NCBI GenBank assembly: GCA_964472505.1
Contig: CAYYQW010000009.1
Coordinates: forward strand, 16,046 to 80,045
Reading direction: 5' to 3'
Origin: JAYEIA01 sp964472505
GTDB lineage: Bacteria > Bacteroidota > Bacteroidia > Bacteroidales > JAADGE01
Length of the DNA stretch: 64,000 nt
A model generated the notes under the pieces. The model was given only the letters and a program-made list of their open reading frames with translations, was not told the origin of the DNA and searched no databases. A program made the translations under genes and the position numbers. How positions within the stretch are numbered: position 1 is the first letter of the stretch; each line of letters starts with the position of its first letter. Of the stretch, positions 17,616 through 25,634 are shown piece by piece.

Positions 17616-19169
17616 ATGATTACACTACATCCCGGAAAAGACAGACTTACAGCCGATATGATAAAAAATATCGTATTGAAAAATGAAAAAATTGAGTTGC
17701 ATCCCGATGCTCGTGAGAATGTTAATAAAAGCTTTGAGTTTCTCAAAGAGTTTTCCAAAGATAAAATCATATATGGCGTAAACACCGGTTTTGGGCCTAT
17801 GGCACCCTACCATATTGGTGATTCGGATATAAAAAAATTACAGTATAATTTAATCCGAAGCCACGCTTCCGGTTCCGGGGACATAATTAGCTCCGAATGT
17901 GTGAAAGCTTCCATGCTTGCCAGGCTGAATACATTGTTGTTAGGTTATTCCGGAGTGAATAAATCAGTTGTTCGTGTGCTGCAACGTTTTATCAACGAAA
18001 ATATTTATCCGCACATATACGAGCACGGCGGAGTAGGAGCCAGCGGTGATTTAGTGCAACTTTCTCATCTCGCATTAGCGCTTATTGGTGAGGGTTATGT
18101 GAAGTATGAAGGTACGGAATTTTATACGGGCGATTTAATGCGCCGAAAGAAAATACAACCCATCGATATCCTCATTCGTGAAGGCTTGGCGCTGATAAAC
18201 GGTACTTCGGTAATGACCGGCATAAGTTTTCTGAATTTGATATATGCAAAAAAACTGGTTTCTTGGACCGTAGTGCTTTCTTCTTTGATTAATGAAATTG
18301 TAAACTCTTATGACGACCATTATTCGGAAGAACTGAACGGAGTAAAGCAACACGAAGGCCAACAACTTATTGCGGGAATGATGCGCAAAGTATTGTCGGA
18401 CAGCAAACAGATAAAAAGACGCCAAGACCATTTGTATAACGGCAAGCAGCAAGGCCGCATACTAAAAGATAAAGTTCAGGAGTATTATTCGCTGCGATGC
18501 GTGCCGCAAATACTGGGGCCGATATACGATGCGGTGATGAGTGCAGAAAAAGTGTTGGAGAACGAAGTAAATTCGGTAAATGATAATCCGATTATTGATG
18601 CAACTCATGAAAATGTTTATCACGGCGGTAATTTTCACGGAGATTATGTAGCTTTTGAAGCCGATAAACTTAAAATTGCCATAACAAAACTCACCATGCT
18701 TAATGAGCGGCAGCTGAATTTCTTAATGAATGCAAAAATTAATCAAATCTTGCCGCCTTTTGTTAATCTGGGCACGCTCGGATTGAATTTGGGAATGCAG
18801 GGCGCTCAATTTACGGCAGTTTCCACTACGGCCGAAAATCAAATGTATTCCAACCCGATGTATGTTCATTCCATACCCAATAATAATGATAATCAGGATA
18901 TTGTAAGTATGGGAACCAATGCCGCACTTTCTGCCAAAAAAGTTGTTCATAACAGCTTTGAGGTTATGGCGGTACAATTATTGTCGCTTTTGCAGGCCGT
19001 TGATTATTTGGATATTGAAAACAAACTTTCATCCCTGACAAAAAAAATATATACCGAAGCCCGCGAATTAGTGCCCAAATTTTCCGAAGACACGCCTAAA
19101 TTTGAAGCTTTGGAACGATTAGCACGCTACTTAAAAGAAACCGATTTAGATTTAACTGACAGCTTGTAA
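17616..19169 (+). CDS. Tyrosine ammonia-lyase (HAL/PAL/TAL family)
   Basis: This 517-residue enzyme of the aromatic amino acid lyase family has the self-cyclising MIO triad Ala142-Ser143-Gly144 (GGVGASGDLVQLSHLALALIGEG), YGVNTGFGPMA, VQEYYSLRCVPQILGP and NPIIDATHE. From memory it follows the tyrosine ammonia-lyase of Flavobacterium johnsoniae closely, including LQYNLIRSH (Ser82-His83, substrate-selectivity region), GGNFHGDY and NPMYVHSIPNNNDNQDIVSMGTN. It should deaminate tyrosine to p-coumarate, the starter of flexirubin-type aryl polyenes. Histidine ammonia-lyase is the alternative, but no hut genes are nearby and the next four genes are fatty-acid-type biosynthetic. It heads that operon (14 bases to the reductase). 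Confidence 0.85.
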   Translation: MITLHPGKDRLTADMIKNIVLKNEKIELHPDARENVNKSFEFLKEFSKDKIIYGVNTGFGPMAPYHIGDSDIKKLQYNLIRSHASGSGDIISSECVKASMLARLNTLLLGYSGVNKSVVRVLQRFINENIYPHIYEHGGVGASGDLVQLSHLALALIGEGYVKYEGTEFYTGDLMRRKKIQPIDILIREGLALINGTSVMTGISFLNLIYAKKLVSWTVVLSSLINEIVNSYDDHYSEELNGVKQHEGQQLIAGMMRKVLSDSKQIKRRQDHLYNGKQQGRILKDKVQEYYSLRCVPQILGPIYDAVMSAEKVLENEVNSVNDNPIIDATHENVYHGGNFHGDYVAFEADKLKIAITKLTMLNERQLNFLMNAKINQILPPFVNLGTLGLNLGMQGAQFTAVSTTAENQMYSNPMYVHSIPNNNDNQDIVSMGTNAALSAKKVVHNSFEVMAVQLLSLLQAVDYLDIENKLSSLTKKIYTEARELVPKFSEDTPKFEALERLARYLKETDLDLTDSL

Positions 19170-19183
19170 AATTATTTACGACT

Positions 19184-19909
19184 ATGAAATACGCTCTTGT
19201 AACCGGTGCATCCGGAGGAATAGGCCGAGCCGTTGCTCTAAGCTTGGCTCGTGAAGGCTTTTCAATTCTTGTACATTACCGACGAAATAAGCCGGAAGCT
19301 GAAAAAACTTTACAACAGATTGAATCCGAAAATAATTCGGGAGAATTGATTCAGTTTGATGCCTCAAAGCCCGAAGCAATATTCGGAGCATTAAAAATTT
19401 GGAAAGAAAAGCATCCCGAATCATACATTCACACTTTGGTGAATAATGCCGGTATCAGAAGAGACAATTTACTGGTTTTCATGGAACAAGACGAATGGAA
19501 CGAGGTGATTGATACCAATCTGAACAGCTTTTATGCGCTTACTAAATCTTTGGTACAGGATATGATTGTAAATAAAGGCGGAAGAATTATAAATATCGTT
19601 TCGCTTTCGGGTATTAAAGGCATGCCCGGCCAAACCAATTATTCTGCTGCAAAAGCCGGTGTAATTGCTGCTGCAAAAGCATTGGCGCAAGAAACAGCCC
19701 GTAAAAAAATCACGGTGAATTGTGTAGCTCCCGGTTTTATAAAAACCAAAATGACCGAAGATTTAGACGAAAAAGAACTAAAAAAATCAATCCCCATGCG
19801 TCGCTTTGGAAAAGCAGAAGAAGTGGCCGATTTGGTTTCATTTTTAGCTTCCGAAAAATCTGCTTATATTACCGGTGAAGTAATTTCAATTACGGGTGGT
19901 TTATATTAG
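19184..19909 (+). CDS. 3-oxoacyl-ACP reductase (FabG-like SDR)
   Basis: This 241-residue short-chain dehydrogenase has TGASGGIGRAVA (nucleotide-binding glycines, residues 6-17), the NNAG block in LVNNAGIRRDN, the catalytic serine in VSLSGIKG, Tyr153 and Lys157 in YSAAKAG, and VNCVAPGFIKTKM. This is the FabG pattern: NADPH-dependent reduction of a 3-oxoacyl-ACP. Its place between an ammonia-lyase and a ketosynthase/ACP pair indicates a dedicated pathway enzyme rather than the housekeeping FabG. The start is 14 bases after the lyase stop codon. Confidence 0.9.
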   Translation: MKYALVTGASGGIGRAVALSLAREGFSILVHYRRNKPEAEKTLQQIESENNSGELIQFDASKPEAIFGALKIWKEKHPESYIHTLVNNAGIRRDNLLVFMEQDEWNEVIDTNLNSFYALTKSLVQDMIVNKGGRIINIVSLSGIKGMPGQTNYSAAKAGVIAAAKALAQETARKKITVNCVAPGFIKTKMTEDLDEKELKKSIPMRRFGKAEEVADLVSFLASEKSAYITGEVISITGGLY

Positions 19910-19966
19910 TTTTAAAAAAACAGATACAGAAGGCATAAGGTTTTAAGCCAAAAAAAAAATACAACA

Positions 19967-21190
19967 ATGAAACGTGTAGTAATTACGGGGACAGGTATTT
20001 ATTCGGTATTGGGTAAAAATATATCCGAAACCGAAAAATCTTTGTACGAAGGTAAATCCGGTATTGGTTTTGAACCGGAAAGAAAAGCTTACGGAATGCG
20101 CTCGGGCCTGACCGGAATATTGGAGCGTCCAAAACTAAAGGGCGTAATTCCCCGCCGCATACGCGTTGGAATGCCCGAACAGGCAGAATATGCTTATATG
20201 GCAACAGCCGAAGCTTTGGAAAATGCCAAAATGGATCAGGATTATCTGGATAAGAACGTAGTCGGTATTTTATACGGAAACGACAGTTCGGCTATACCGG
20301 TGATTGAAGCATCCGAAAAAATTAAGGAAACCAAAGACAGTGCAATGCTGGGATCGGGTTCCATTTTTCAGTCCATGAATTCCACCGTGAGTATGAATCT
20401 TTCGGTATTGTATAAGCTGAAAGGAATTAATTTTACCGTAAGCGCAGCCTGTGCCAGCGGCTCTCATGCCATCGGGATTGGTACTTTGTTGATTCAACAA
20501 GGCTTGCAAGACGCCATTATTTGCGGCGGAGCGCAAGAAATCAATATGGAGTCCATGGCGAGTTTTGATGCATTGAACGCCTTTTCAACCCGAGAAGATG
20601 AACCCGTTAAGGCATCGCGCCCCTTTGATGCCGAGCGCGACGGATTAGTCCCCGGCGGCGGAGCAGCTACCGTAATAATCGAAAGTTATGAAAATGCCGT
20701 AAAGCGCGGTGCTCCTATTCTCGCTGAAATTCTTGGCTACGGATTTTCTTCAAACGGCGAACACATCTCCGTTCCAAACATAGAAGGCCCGGCTGAAGCT
20801 CTGAAGTTAGCTTTGAAGTCCGCCAAATTAGAAGCTCGTCAAATAGATTATCTGAATGCACACGCAACCTCAACACCTGTGGGAGATATGAACGAGGCCG
20901 AAGCCATTTTTCAAATATTTGGCAGTAAAACTCCGGTTAGCTCCACCAAATCTATGACCGGCCATGAAATGTGGATGGGAGGCGCCTCCGAAATTGTTTA
21001 TTCCCTGCTTATGGCAAAAAATTCATTCATTGCGCCAAATATCAATTTCAACAAGCCGGATGAGCATTCCGCCAAAATAAATGTGATACCGGAGACAAAA
21101 AATGCAAAAATTGATATATTTTTGTCCAACTCTTTTGGCTTTGGCGGTACCAATTCAAGCCTCATCATTAAAAATTTGATGAATGTTTGA
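19967..21190 (+). CDS. Beta-ketoacyl-ACP synthase (KAS II-like), pathway-specific
   Basis: This 407-residue thiolase-fold condensing enzyme has the full Cys-His-His triad: Cys162 in SAACASGSHAIG, His299 in LNAHATSTPVGD and His333 in SMTGHEMWMGGASE, plus the C-terminal NSFGFGGTNSS. It should extend acyl-ACP chains with malonyl-ACP. The GHEMWMGGASE segment differs from the usual GHxxGAAG of FabF, pointing to a specialised clade such as those in aryl-polyene loci. No chain-length-factor partner is present. It is followed by its likely carrier protein 37 bases downstream. Confidence 0.9.
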   Translation: MKRVVITGTGIYSVLGKNISETEKSLYEGKSGIGFEPERKAYGMRSGLTGILERPKLKGVIPRRIRVGMPEQAEYAYMATAEALENAKMDQDYLDKNVVGILYGNDSSAIPVIEASEKIKETKDSAMLGSGSIFQSMNSTVSMNLSVLYKLKGINFTVSAACASGSHAIGIGTLLIQQGLQDAIICGGAQEINMESMASFDALNAFSTREDEPVKASRPFDAERDGLVPGGGAATVIIESYENAVKRGAPILAEILGYGFSSNGEHISVPNIEGPAEALKLALKSAKLEARQIDYLNAHATSTPVGDMNEAEAIFQIFGSKTPVSSTKSMTGHEMWMGGASEIVYSLLMAKNSFIAPNINFNKPDEHSAKINVIPETKNAKIDIFLSNSFGFGGTNSSLIIKNLMNV

Positions 21191-21227
21191 AAAGACCCCA
21201 AGCATTATTTTATAAAAATTAATTGGG

Positions 21228-21476
21228 ATGAACAGACAAACGATAGAAGAAAAAATAAACGAATTTTTGGTTGAGGAAATAGAAATTGAACCCGATGATA
21301 TATGCCCCAACGCACACATGAAAAACGATTTGGGCATTGACAGCCTGGATTTTGTGGATATTGTGGTAATTATCGATCAATATTTTGGTATAAAAGTAAA
21401 AGGCGAAGAATTGGCAAAGATTGAAACTTTGGAATCTTTTTATAGTTTTATTGAAGAAAAACTTAAGGCCAATTAA
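21228..21476 (+). CDS. Acyl carrier protein, pathway-specific
   Basis: This 82-residue carrier protein has the phosphopantetheine site Ser39 in DLGIDSLDFVDIVVII and the usual acidic helices (FLVEEIEIEPDDI). The sequence after the serine (LDFVD rather than LDTVE) departs from housekeeping AcpP. It lies directly after the ketosynthase, and its stop codon overlaps the start of the acyltransferase gene (TAATG), so the two are translationally coupled. It should carry the growing chain in this locus. Confidence 0.92.
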   Translation: MNRQTIEEKINEFLVEEIEIEPDDICPNAHMKNDLGIDSLDFVDIVVIIDQYFGIKVKGEELAKIETLESFYSFIEEKLKAN

Positions 21477-22390
21477 TGCCTTCCGAACTTGCTCACAATA
21501 AAGCGTGGGACGGGAAAAGCCGAGGCGGAAGTTTTGGACACCGGATTTTTATTTTTTTATTGCAAAGCTTTGGCCTAAGAGCCGCCTACTTCTTATTGGC
21601 TTTTGTTGCTTTTTGGTTTACGCTTTTCGCCCGAAAAGGTGCTAAAGCACAATATTATTTGTTCCGAAAACGGTTGAATTATTCTTTACCGAAATCATTA
21701 TGGTACGTATATAAAAACCATTTTCGTTTCGGGCAAATTCTTATCGACAAAATAGCCATATTCTCGGGTATGGCTCACAAATTTACTTTTGAGCATCATA
21801 ATGCCGAAGTCATACAAAGTATGATTCAAAATAAAACCGGCGGTATTTTGCTCAATGCCCATATAGGCAGTTGGGAAGCTGCCGGTGAGCTGCTAAAAAA
21901 ATACGGCGGTACCATACATATTGTTATGGTGCAAAAAGAGCATGAACACATCCGACAACATCTTGAAAAATTGCAGGCGGAGCGGCAAATAAAAATTATT
22001 CCGATAAAAGAAACCGGTGAGCATTTGTTTGCAATTCGGGAAGTTCTCATGAATAAAGGCATAATAGCCATGCACGGCGACCGATTTATGGACGACAATG
22101 CCACGATTGAGCATGCTTTTTTGGGGGAGCCTGCGAAATTTCCCGCCGGCCCGTTTCATCTTGCTTCCCGCTACGGAGTTCCCCTTTCTTTTGCCACGGC
22201 TTTTCGCCAAAGCGGGCGACGCTATGTTTTTTATGCCATGCAGCCTTTTTATGTCAAGAAGAAAGCTAATATTAAAGACAGAAAAATTGAGATTCTCAAT
22301 CAGTCAAAACTTTATGTACAGGCACTGGAAAATAAAATTAAAGAGTATCCTCTTCAATGGTTTAATTACTATAATTTTTGGAAACAATAG
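21476..22390 (+). CDS. LpxL/HtrB-like lysophospholipid acyltransferase
   Basis: This 304-residue member of the lipid A acyltransferase (LpxL/HtrB) family has an N-terminal membrane helix (ILLQSFGLRAAYFLLAFVAFWFTL region), the catalytic HxxxxE motif HIGSWEAAGEL near residues 125-135, GDRFMDDN near residue 205, and GPFHLASRYGVPL. Proteins of this type occur in aryl-polyene and flexirubin gene clusters, where they are thought to attach the polyene acyl chain to a lipid or resorcinol acceptor. The one-base overlap with the ACP gene and its place last in the operon favour that role here over lipid A maturation. Confidence 0.85.
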   Translation: MPSELAHNKAWDGKSRGGSFGHRIFIFLLQSFGLRAAYFLLAFVAFWFTLFARKGAKAQYYLFRKRLNYSLPKSLWYVYKNHFRFGQILIDKIAIFSGMAHKFTFEHHNAEVIQSMIQNKTGGILLNAHIGSWEAAGELLKKYGGTIHIVMVQKEHEHIRQHLEKLQAERQIKIIPIKETGEHLFAIREVLMNKGIIAMHGDRFMDDNATIEHAFLGEPAKFPAGPFHLASRYGVPLSFATAFRQSGRRYVFYAMQPFYVKKKANIKDRKIEILNQSKLYVQALENKIKEYPLQWFNYYNFWKQ

Positions 22391-22445
22391 CATAAGTTGC
22401 AATCTGTGTAAAAAAACGGTTTAACGGCCGACAACTGACATTTGA

Positions 22446-22538
22446 GAGTATTCCGAAAAGTCCATAATTCAATGAATAAAATCGTAAATATCTGATAATT
22501 AACAGCTGACGGCTTAGCCCGTCGGTTTTATAACAAGC
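22446..22538 (+). repeat. Intergenic repeat, copy A (pairs with 43971-44060)
   Basis: About 90 bases here are a direct, diverged copy of 43971-44060: both contain GAGTAYTCCGAAAA, TAATTCAATGARTAAAAT, CTGATAATTAACA and a CCCGTCGG hairpin. Each copy lies just downstream of an acyltransferase gene, 30-56 bases after its stop codon, although those two acyltransferases belong to different families. Confidence 0.7.
22506..22529 (+). terminator. Hairpin within repeat copy A, possible terminator
   Basis: CTGACGG pairs with CCGTCGG (22506-22525) and is followed by TTTT. It could end the five-gene lyase-to-acyltransferase operon. Confidence 0.5.
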
Positions 22539-22572
22539 TAATGTATAAGCTCTTTGAGAGTGAAATGTTTTG

Positions 22573-22606
22573 ACGCGGAATCGATTTTTTCGGTTCCGTG
22601 TTTTTT
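22573..22606 (+). terminator. Intrinsic terminator before convergent mutS2
   Basis: ACGCGGAA (22573-22580) pairs with TTCCGTGT (one G-T pair), followed by a run of T. It lies between the plus-strand operon and the convergent mutS2 gene. Confidence 0.65.
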
Positions 22607-22626
22607 GTATGCCTTTTCGGAACTTT

Positions 22627-25062
22627 CTAATAATTGAGCTCAACAAGTGTAATGCCCGAGCCGCCGGCTTCCAAGCGTTCATCTCTGTATGATTCTACTG
22701 CTTCGTGTGTTGCCAGATATTCGCGAATTACTTGTCTGAGAATGCCGTTGCCGGTTCCGTGTAATATTTTCAGATGGCGCGTTCCCGAAAGCATGGCATT
22801 GTCGATGTATTGACGAACTAAAGCCGTGGCTTCATCGGCTCGCTTACCGCGAATATCAATACCGAACAGTTCGCCCCCTCTGTTTGGGGCTTCGCTTTCG
22901 TTTGAGATTAACTTAAAACTGCTTTTCCCGGTTGATTTTTTTGGGCCGCCTACTTTTTTCAAGTCTTTAAGCTTTACGCTCATGCGTATGCTTCCAAAAC
23001 TAATTTCTGCTTCTTTTCCTTTTATTTCCATTACTTCGGCTACGGCATTTTGGCCTTTTACTTTTACCGAGTCACCTTTTCGTACAGTACCGCCGGTTTC
23101 TTCAGGTTTTTCCTGTTTTTGTTCGTTGAATTTTTTTAGACGTTCTTCTATATTTTTTTCTTTCTTTTTCAGGCTGTTTTTGTGCTCTTCCTTAAAGCTT
23201 TCTAATTCAGCGCGTAATTCTTTAGTTTTTTCTTTATCGGCTTGGTATTTTCTGATTTCGGCAATGGTATTTTCTATTTTTTTATTGGCCGCCTCTAATA
23301 TTTCTTCGGCTTCCCGGCGAGCTTCCCGAATAATATTTTTCTTTTCGTTTAAAACAAATTCAGCGCCTTTTTTGTACTTGCTTTTAAGTTCTGAAATTTC
23401 ACTTTCCTCGGCTCGTATTTTTCGTTTGGTGCGACGTATTTTTCGCTTTTCTTCCATGGCTTTTTTCAGGACTTCTTCGAAATCCAACTGTCTGTCATCG
23501 GTTTTGCTTTTGGCGCTTTTCAATATATCGGGTGAAAGGCCGGTTTTTTCTGCAATTTCGAAAGCAAAGGAACTTCCGGGTTTACCGGTTTCCAATTCGT
23601 AAAGCGGACTTAAAGTTTTTCGGTTAAAAAGCATGGCAGCATTAAAAACGCCTTCGGTATTTTCGGCAAATGCTTTTAAGTTGGCATAGTGGGTAGTTAT
23701 TACTGCTTTTACCTTTTTTCGGTTTAGCGCTTCTAAAACAGCTTCGGCAATGGCCGCACCAAGATGCGGTTCGGTACCGCTGCCCATTTCATCAATCAAA
23801 GCAAGGGTTTGTTCATCGGCATTCTCGGTAAAAAACTTCATGTTCAACAGATGCGAACTGTAAGTACTTAAGTCATCTTCCACCGACTGCTCGTCGCCTA
23901 TGTCCATAAAAATACTATTATAGATGCCGGCTTGGCTTGCTTCCTTAACCGGAATGAGTAAACCGCTTTGCAGCATGTATTGTAGTATGGCAGTAGTTTT
24001 GAGCGTAATGGATTTGCCCCCGGCATTCGGCCCGGAAATTACCATCATGCGATTCTTCTCGTTGAGAAAAATATCGGAACGCACCACCGTTTTATCCGGA
24101 TTATCTTTATAGGCAAGCATCAAAAGCGGATGTCCGGCTTCTCTGAAATTTGAGTAAACCTTGTTTTGCACGTCCGGCATGACGGCATCCAAACTAATGG
24201 CTAATTTGGCTTTGGCGCGTATGAAATCTATTTCGGCCAGATAATTATACGTATTGGTAATTTGCGGGAAATAAGGGCGAAAATTCTCCGTAAGCTCAGA
24301 TAAAATGCGAATCATTTCACGCTTTTCAGCCATTTCGAGCTCCCGAATATCATTGTTGAGTTCCGTAACCTCAAAAGGCTCAATATAACCGGTTTGTCCG
24401 GATGCCGAAATATCATACACCACGCCTTTTATCTTTCTTTTATTGGAAGCGCTTACCGGAATAAGCAGTTTGCCTTCTCGCATAGTGGCTTGTGCGCCGG
24501 ATTCCACAATACCGTCAGCGCTTGCTTTGGCAATGATTTGATTCAGTGTTTTTGAAATGCTTGCTTTTTTGTTACTTAGTTCGCGCCGAATACTTCTTAA
24601 ATCAGATGATGCATTATCTTTCATTTCGCCGTGCCGGTCGATTACGGCATTTATGGACTGTATGATGTAGGATGCAAAATTTATCTCAGGCAAAAGGCTT
24701 TTAAGCTTTGGATAATCCTTAGTTTTCGGGTCGGAAAAAAATGATGCCAACCGTTTTACATTCTCCAAAGAAGCTTTTAACTCCATAAGCTCCGATTCTT
24801 TAAAATAGCTGCCGGCTTGCTGCTTTTGTGTGAAAACTTGTTCGTCATCCGGAAAAAAGCCTGCCGGAAAGCGTTCTTCAAAAAGCACAATCTGCTTCAT
24901 TTCATCGGTAAGCCTCAGACTGAAAACTACGGTATCAAAATCCGTGCTGAAAGCAAAATTCGCTGTTTTTCTTTGTGCCATGGCACTTTCGCATCGGTCG
25001 GAAATATATTTCCGGATGATTTCAAAGTTAAGTTTATCTTCTATATTTTTAGGGAAAAGCAC
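22627..25062 (-). CDS. mutS2: Endonuclease MutS2
   Basis: Starting at the GTG at 25062 (VLFPKNIEDKLNFEIIRKYI, the usual MutS2 N-terminus) the protein has 811 residues, the family norm; upstream in-frame codons would add an atypical basic extension. It has clamp and lever regions, an ABC-type ATPase with Walker A SGPNAGGKS near residue 340 and Walker B ALIDEMGSGTEP, a long coiled coil (about 520-640) and a C-terminal Smr domain (LFGIDIRGKRADEA...LKILHGTGNGILR). MutS2 has been linked to suppression of recombination and to splitting of collided ribosomes. There is no mutL nearby. Confidence 0.95.
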   Translation of the reverse strand: MLFPKNIEDKLNFEIIRKYISDRCESAMAQRKTANFAFSTDFDTVVFSLRLTDEMKQIVLFEERFPAGFFPDDEQVFTQKQQAGSYFKESELMELKASLENVKRLASFFSDPKTKDYPKLKSLLPEINFASYIIQSINAVIDRHGEMKDNASSDLRSIRRELSNKKASISKTLNQIIAKASADGIVESGAQATMREGKLLIPVSASNKRKIKGVVYDISASGQTGYIEPFEVTELNNDIRELEMAEKREMIRILSELTENFRPYFPQITNTYNYLAEIDFIRAKAKLAISLDAVMPDVQNKVYSNFREAGHPLLMLAYKDNPDKTVVRSDIFLNEKNRMMVISGPNAGGKSITLKTTAILQYMLQSGLLIPVKEASQAGIYNSIFMDIGDEQSVEDDLSTYSSHLLNMKFFTENADEQTLALIDEMGSGTEPHLGAAIAEAVLEALNRKKVKAVITTHYANLKAFAENTEGVFNAAMLFNRKTLSPLYELETGKPGSSFAFEIAEKTGLSPDILKSAKSKTDDRQLDFEEVLKKAMEEKRKIRRTKRKIRAEESEISELKSKYKKGAEFVLNEKKNIIREARREAEEILEAANKKIENTIAEIRKYQADKEKTKELRAELESFKEEHKNSLKKKEKNIEERLKKFNEQKQEKPEETGGTVRKGDSVKVKGQNAVAEVMEIKGKEAEISFGSIRMSVKLKDLKKVGGPKKSTGKSSFKLISNESEAPNRGGELFGIDIRGKRADEATALVRQYIDNAMLSGTRHLKILHGTGNGILRQVIREYLATHEAVESYRDERLEAGGSGITLVELNY

Positions 25063-25189
25063 GTTTTTACAGTTTATGGAGCAAGGGATTAATGCTTGAA
25101 TTAGACTGCGAAATAAACATATTTTACAGGGAATGAAAAATGTTTTTTTGCTTCTTGCAAAAGTCCGATTTAAATCCGCTAAAAAGTTT

Positions 25190-25311
25190 AAAATGATTAT
25201 CCGTATGCTACCCAAGATTATAATCAACGACTTCGACAAGCGGTTATTGAGCTTTTGTCGGAATGCTCAGTCTCTTACGGTATTTTCGGAGACTGAGCTT
25301 GTCGAAGTCGG
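25190..25311 (+). repeat. Dispersed palindromic repeat, copy 1
   Basis: This begins AAAATGATTATCCGTATG, then CCAAGATTATAATC and CGACTTCGACAAGCGG, and ends GGAGACTGAGCTTGTCGAAG. The inner arms CTTCGACAAGC and GCTTGTCGAAG are perfect inverse complements. A copy in the opposite orientation lies at 43245-43368, with the first 46 or so bases mostly identical. Confidence 0.75.
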
Positions 25312-25366
25312 CTATAGTTGAGTGTGTGTAAATATCTAATAATCAATAGTTTGAAATAAAAATAGG

Positions 25367-25492
25367 TATCCACTCAAAAAAGCATGGTGAATTTTATTTG
25401 CACGCAAATCCGCTAAGTAATTGTATTAAATATCTTTGCGTCTTAGCGACTTGGCGTGAAATCTTTTTTTACCATTTTTTATTGAGTGGATA
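25367..25492. repeat. Long palindrome with ~55-base arms
   Basis: The left arm (25367-25427) starts TATCCACTCAA and ends CACGCAAATCCGCTAAG; the right arm (25442-25492) starts CTTAGCGACTTGGCGTG and ends TTGAGTGGATA. The arms are inverse complements with a few mismatches and gaps, around a 14-base loop. As RNA it would form one long hairpin. It resembles a MITE or REP-like element without a transposase. Confidence 0.7.
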
Positions 25493-25634
25493 CAAAAATA
25501 GGGGTAAATGCGGATATTCAAAAGTTTAATATAGCTATTTAAAGATTTTTATTTATATACGTTAAACTTTTGCATTCTTTTTGCACTTAGCTTACTTTCG
25601 CAGCTTATAAAACGGCAATTTGTTTGCGTTTACA

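Larger units (their letters stand above)
25063..25634. other. Repeat-rich intergenic region between mutS2 and the chemoreceptor
   Basis: This stretch of about 570 bases has no plausible gene. It contains a copy of the dispersed TTCGACAAGC repeat (25190-25311) and a separate long palindrome (25367-25492). The promoters of the two divergent genes must also lie here, but I see no exact -7 box. Confidence 0.6.

Noticed and set aside
17616..19169. Calling the ammonia-lyase hutH
   Set aside because: No hutU, hutI or hutG nearby, and the sequence and neighbours fit the tyrosine ammonia-lyases of pigment clusters better.
22826..23602. 258-residue frame on the plus strand
   Set aside because: It lies antisense to the coiled-coil and Smr part of mutS2 and has the Phe/Ser-rich composition expected from the reverse of Lys/Glu codons.
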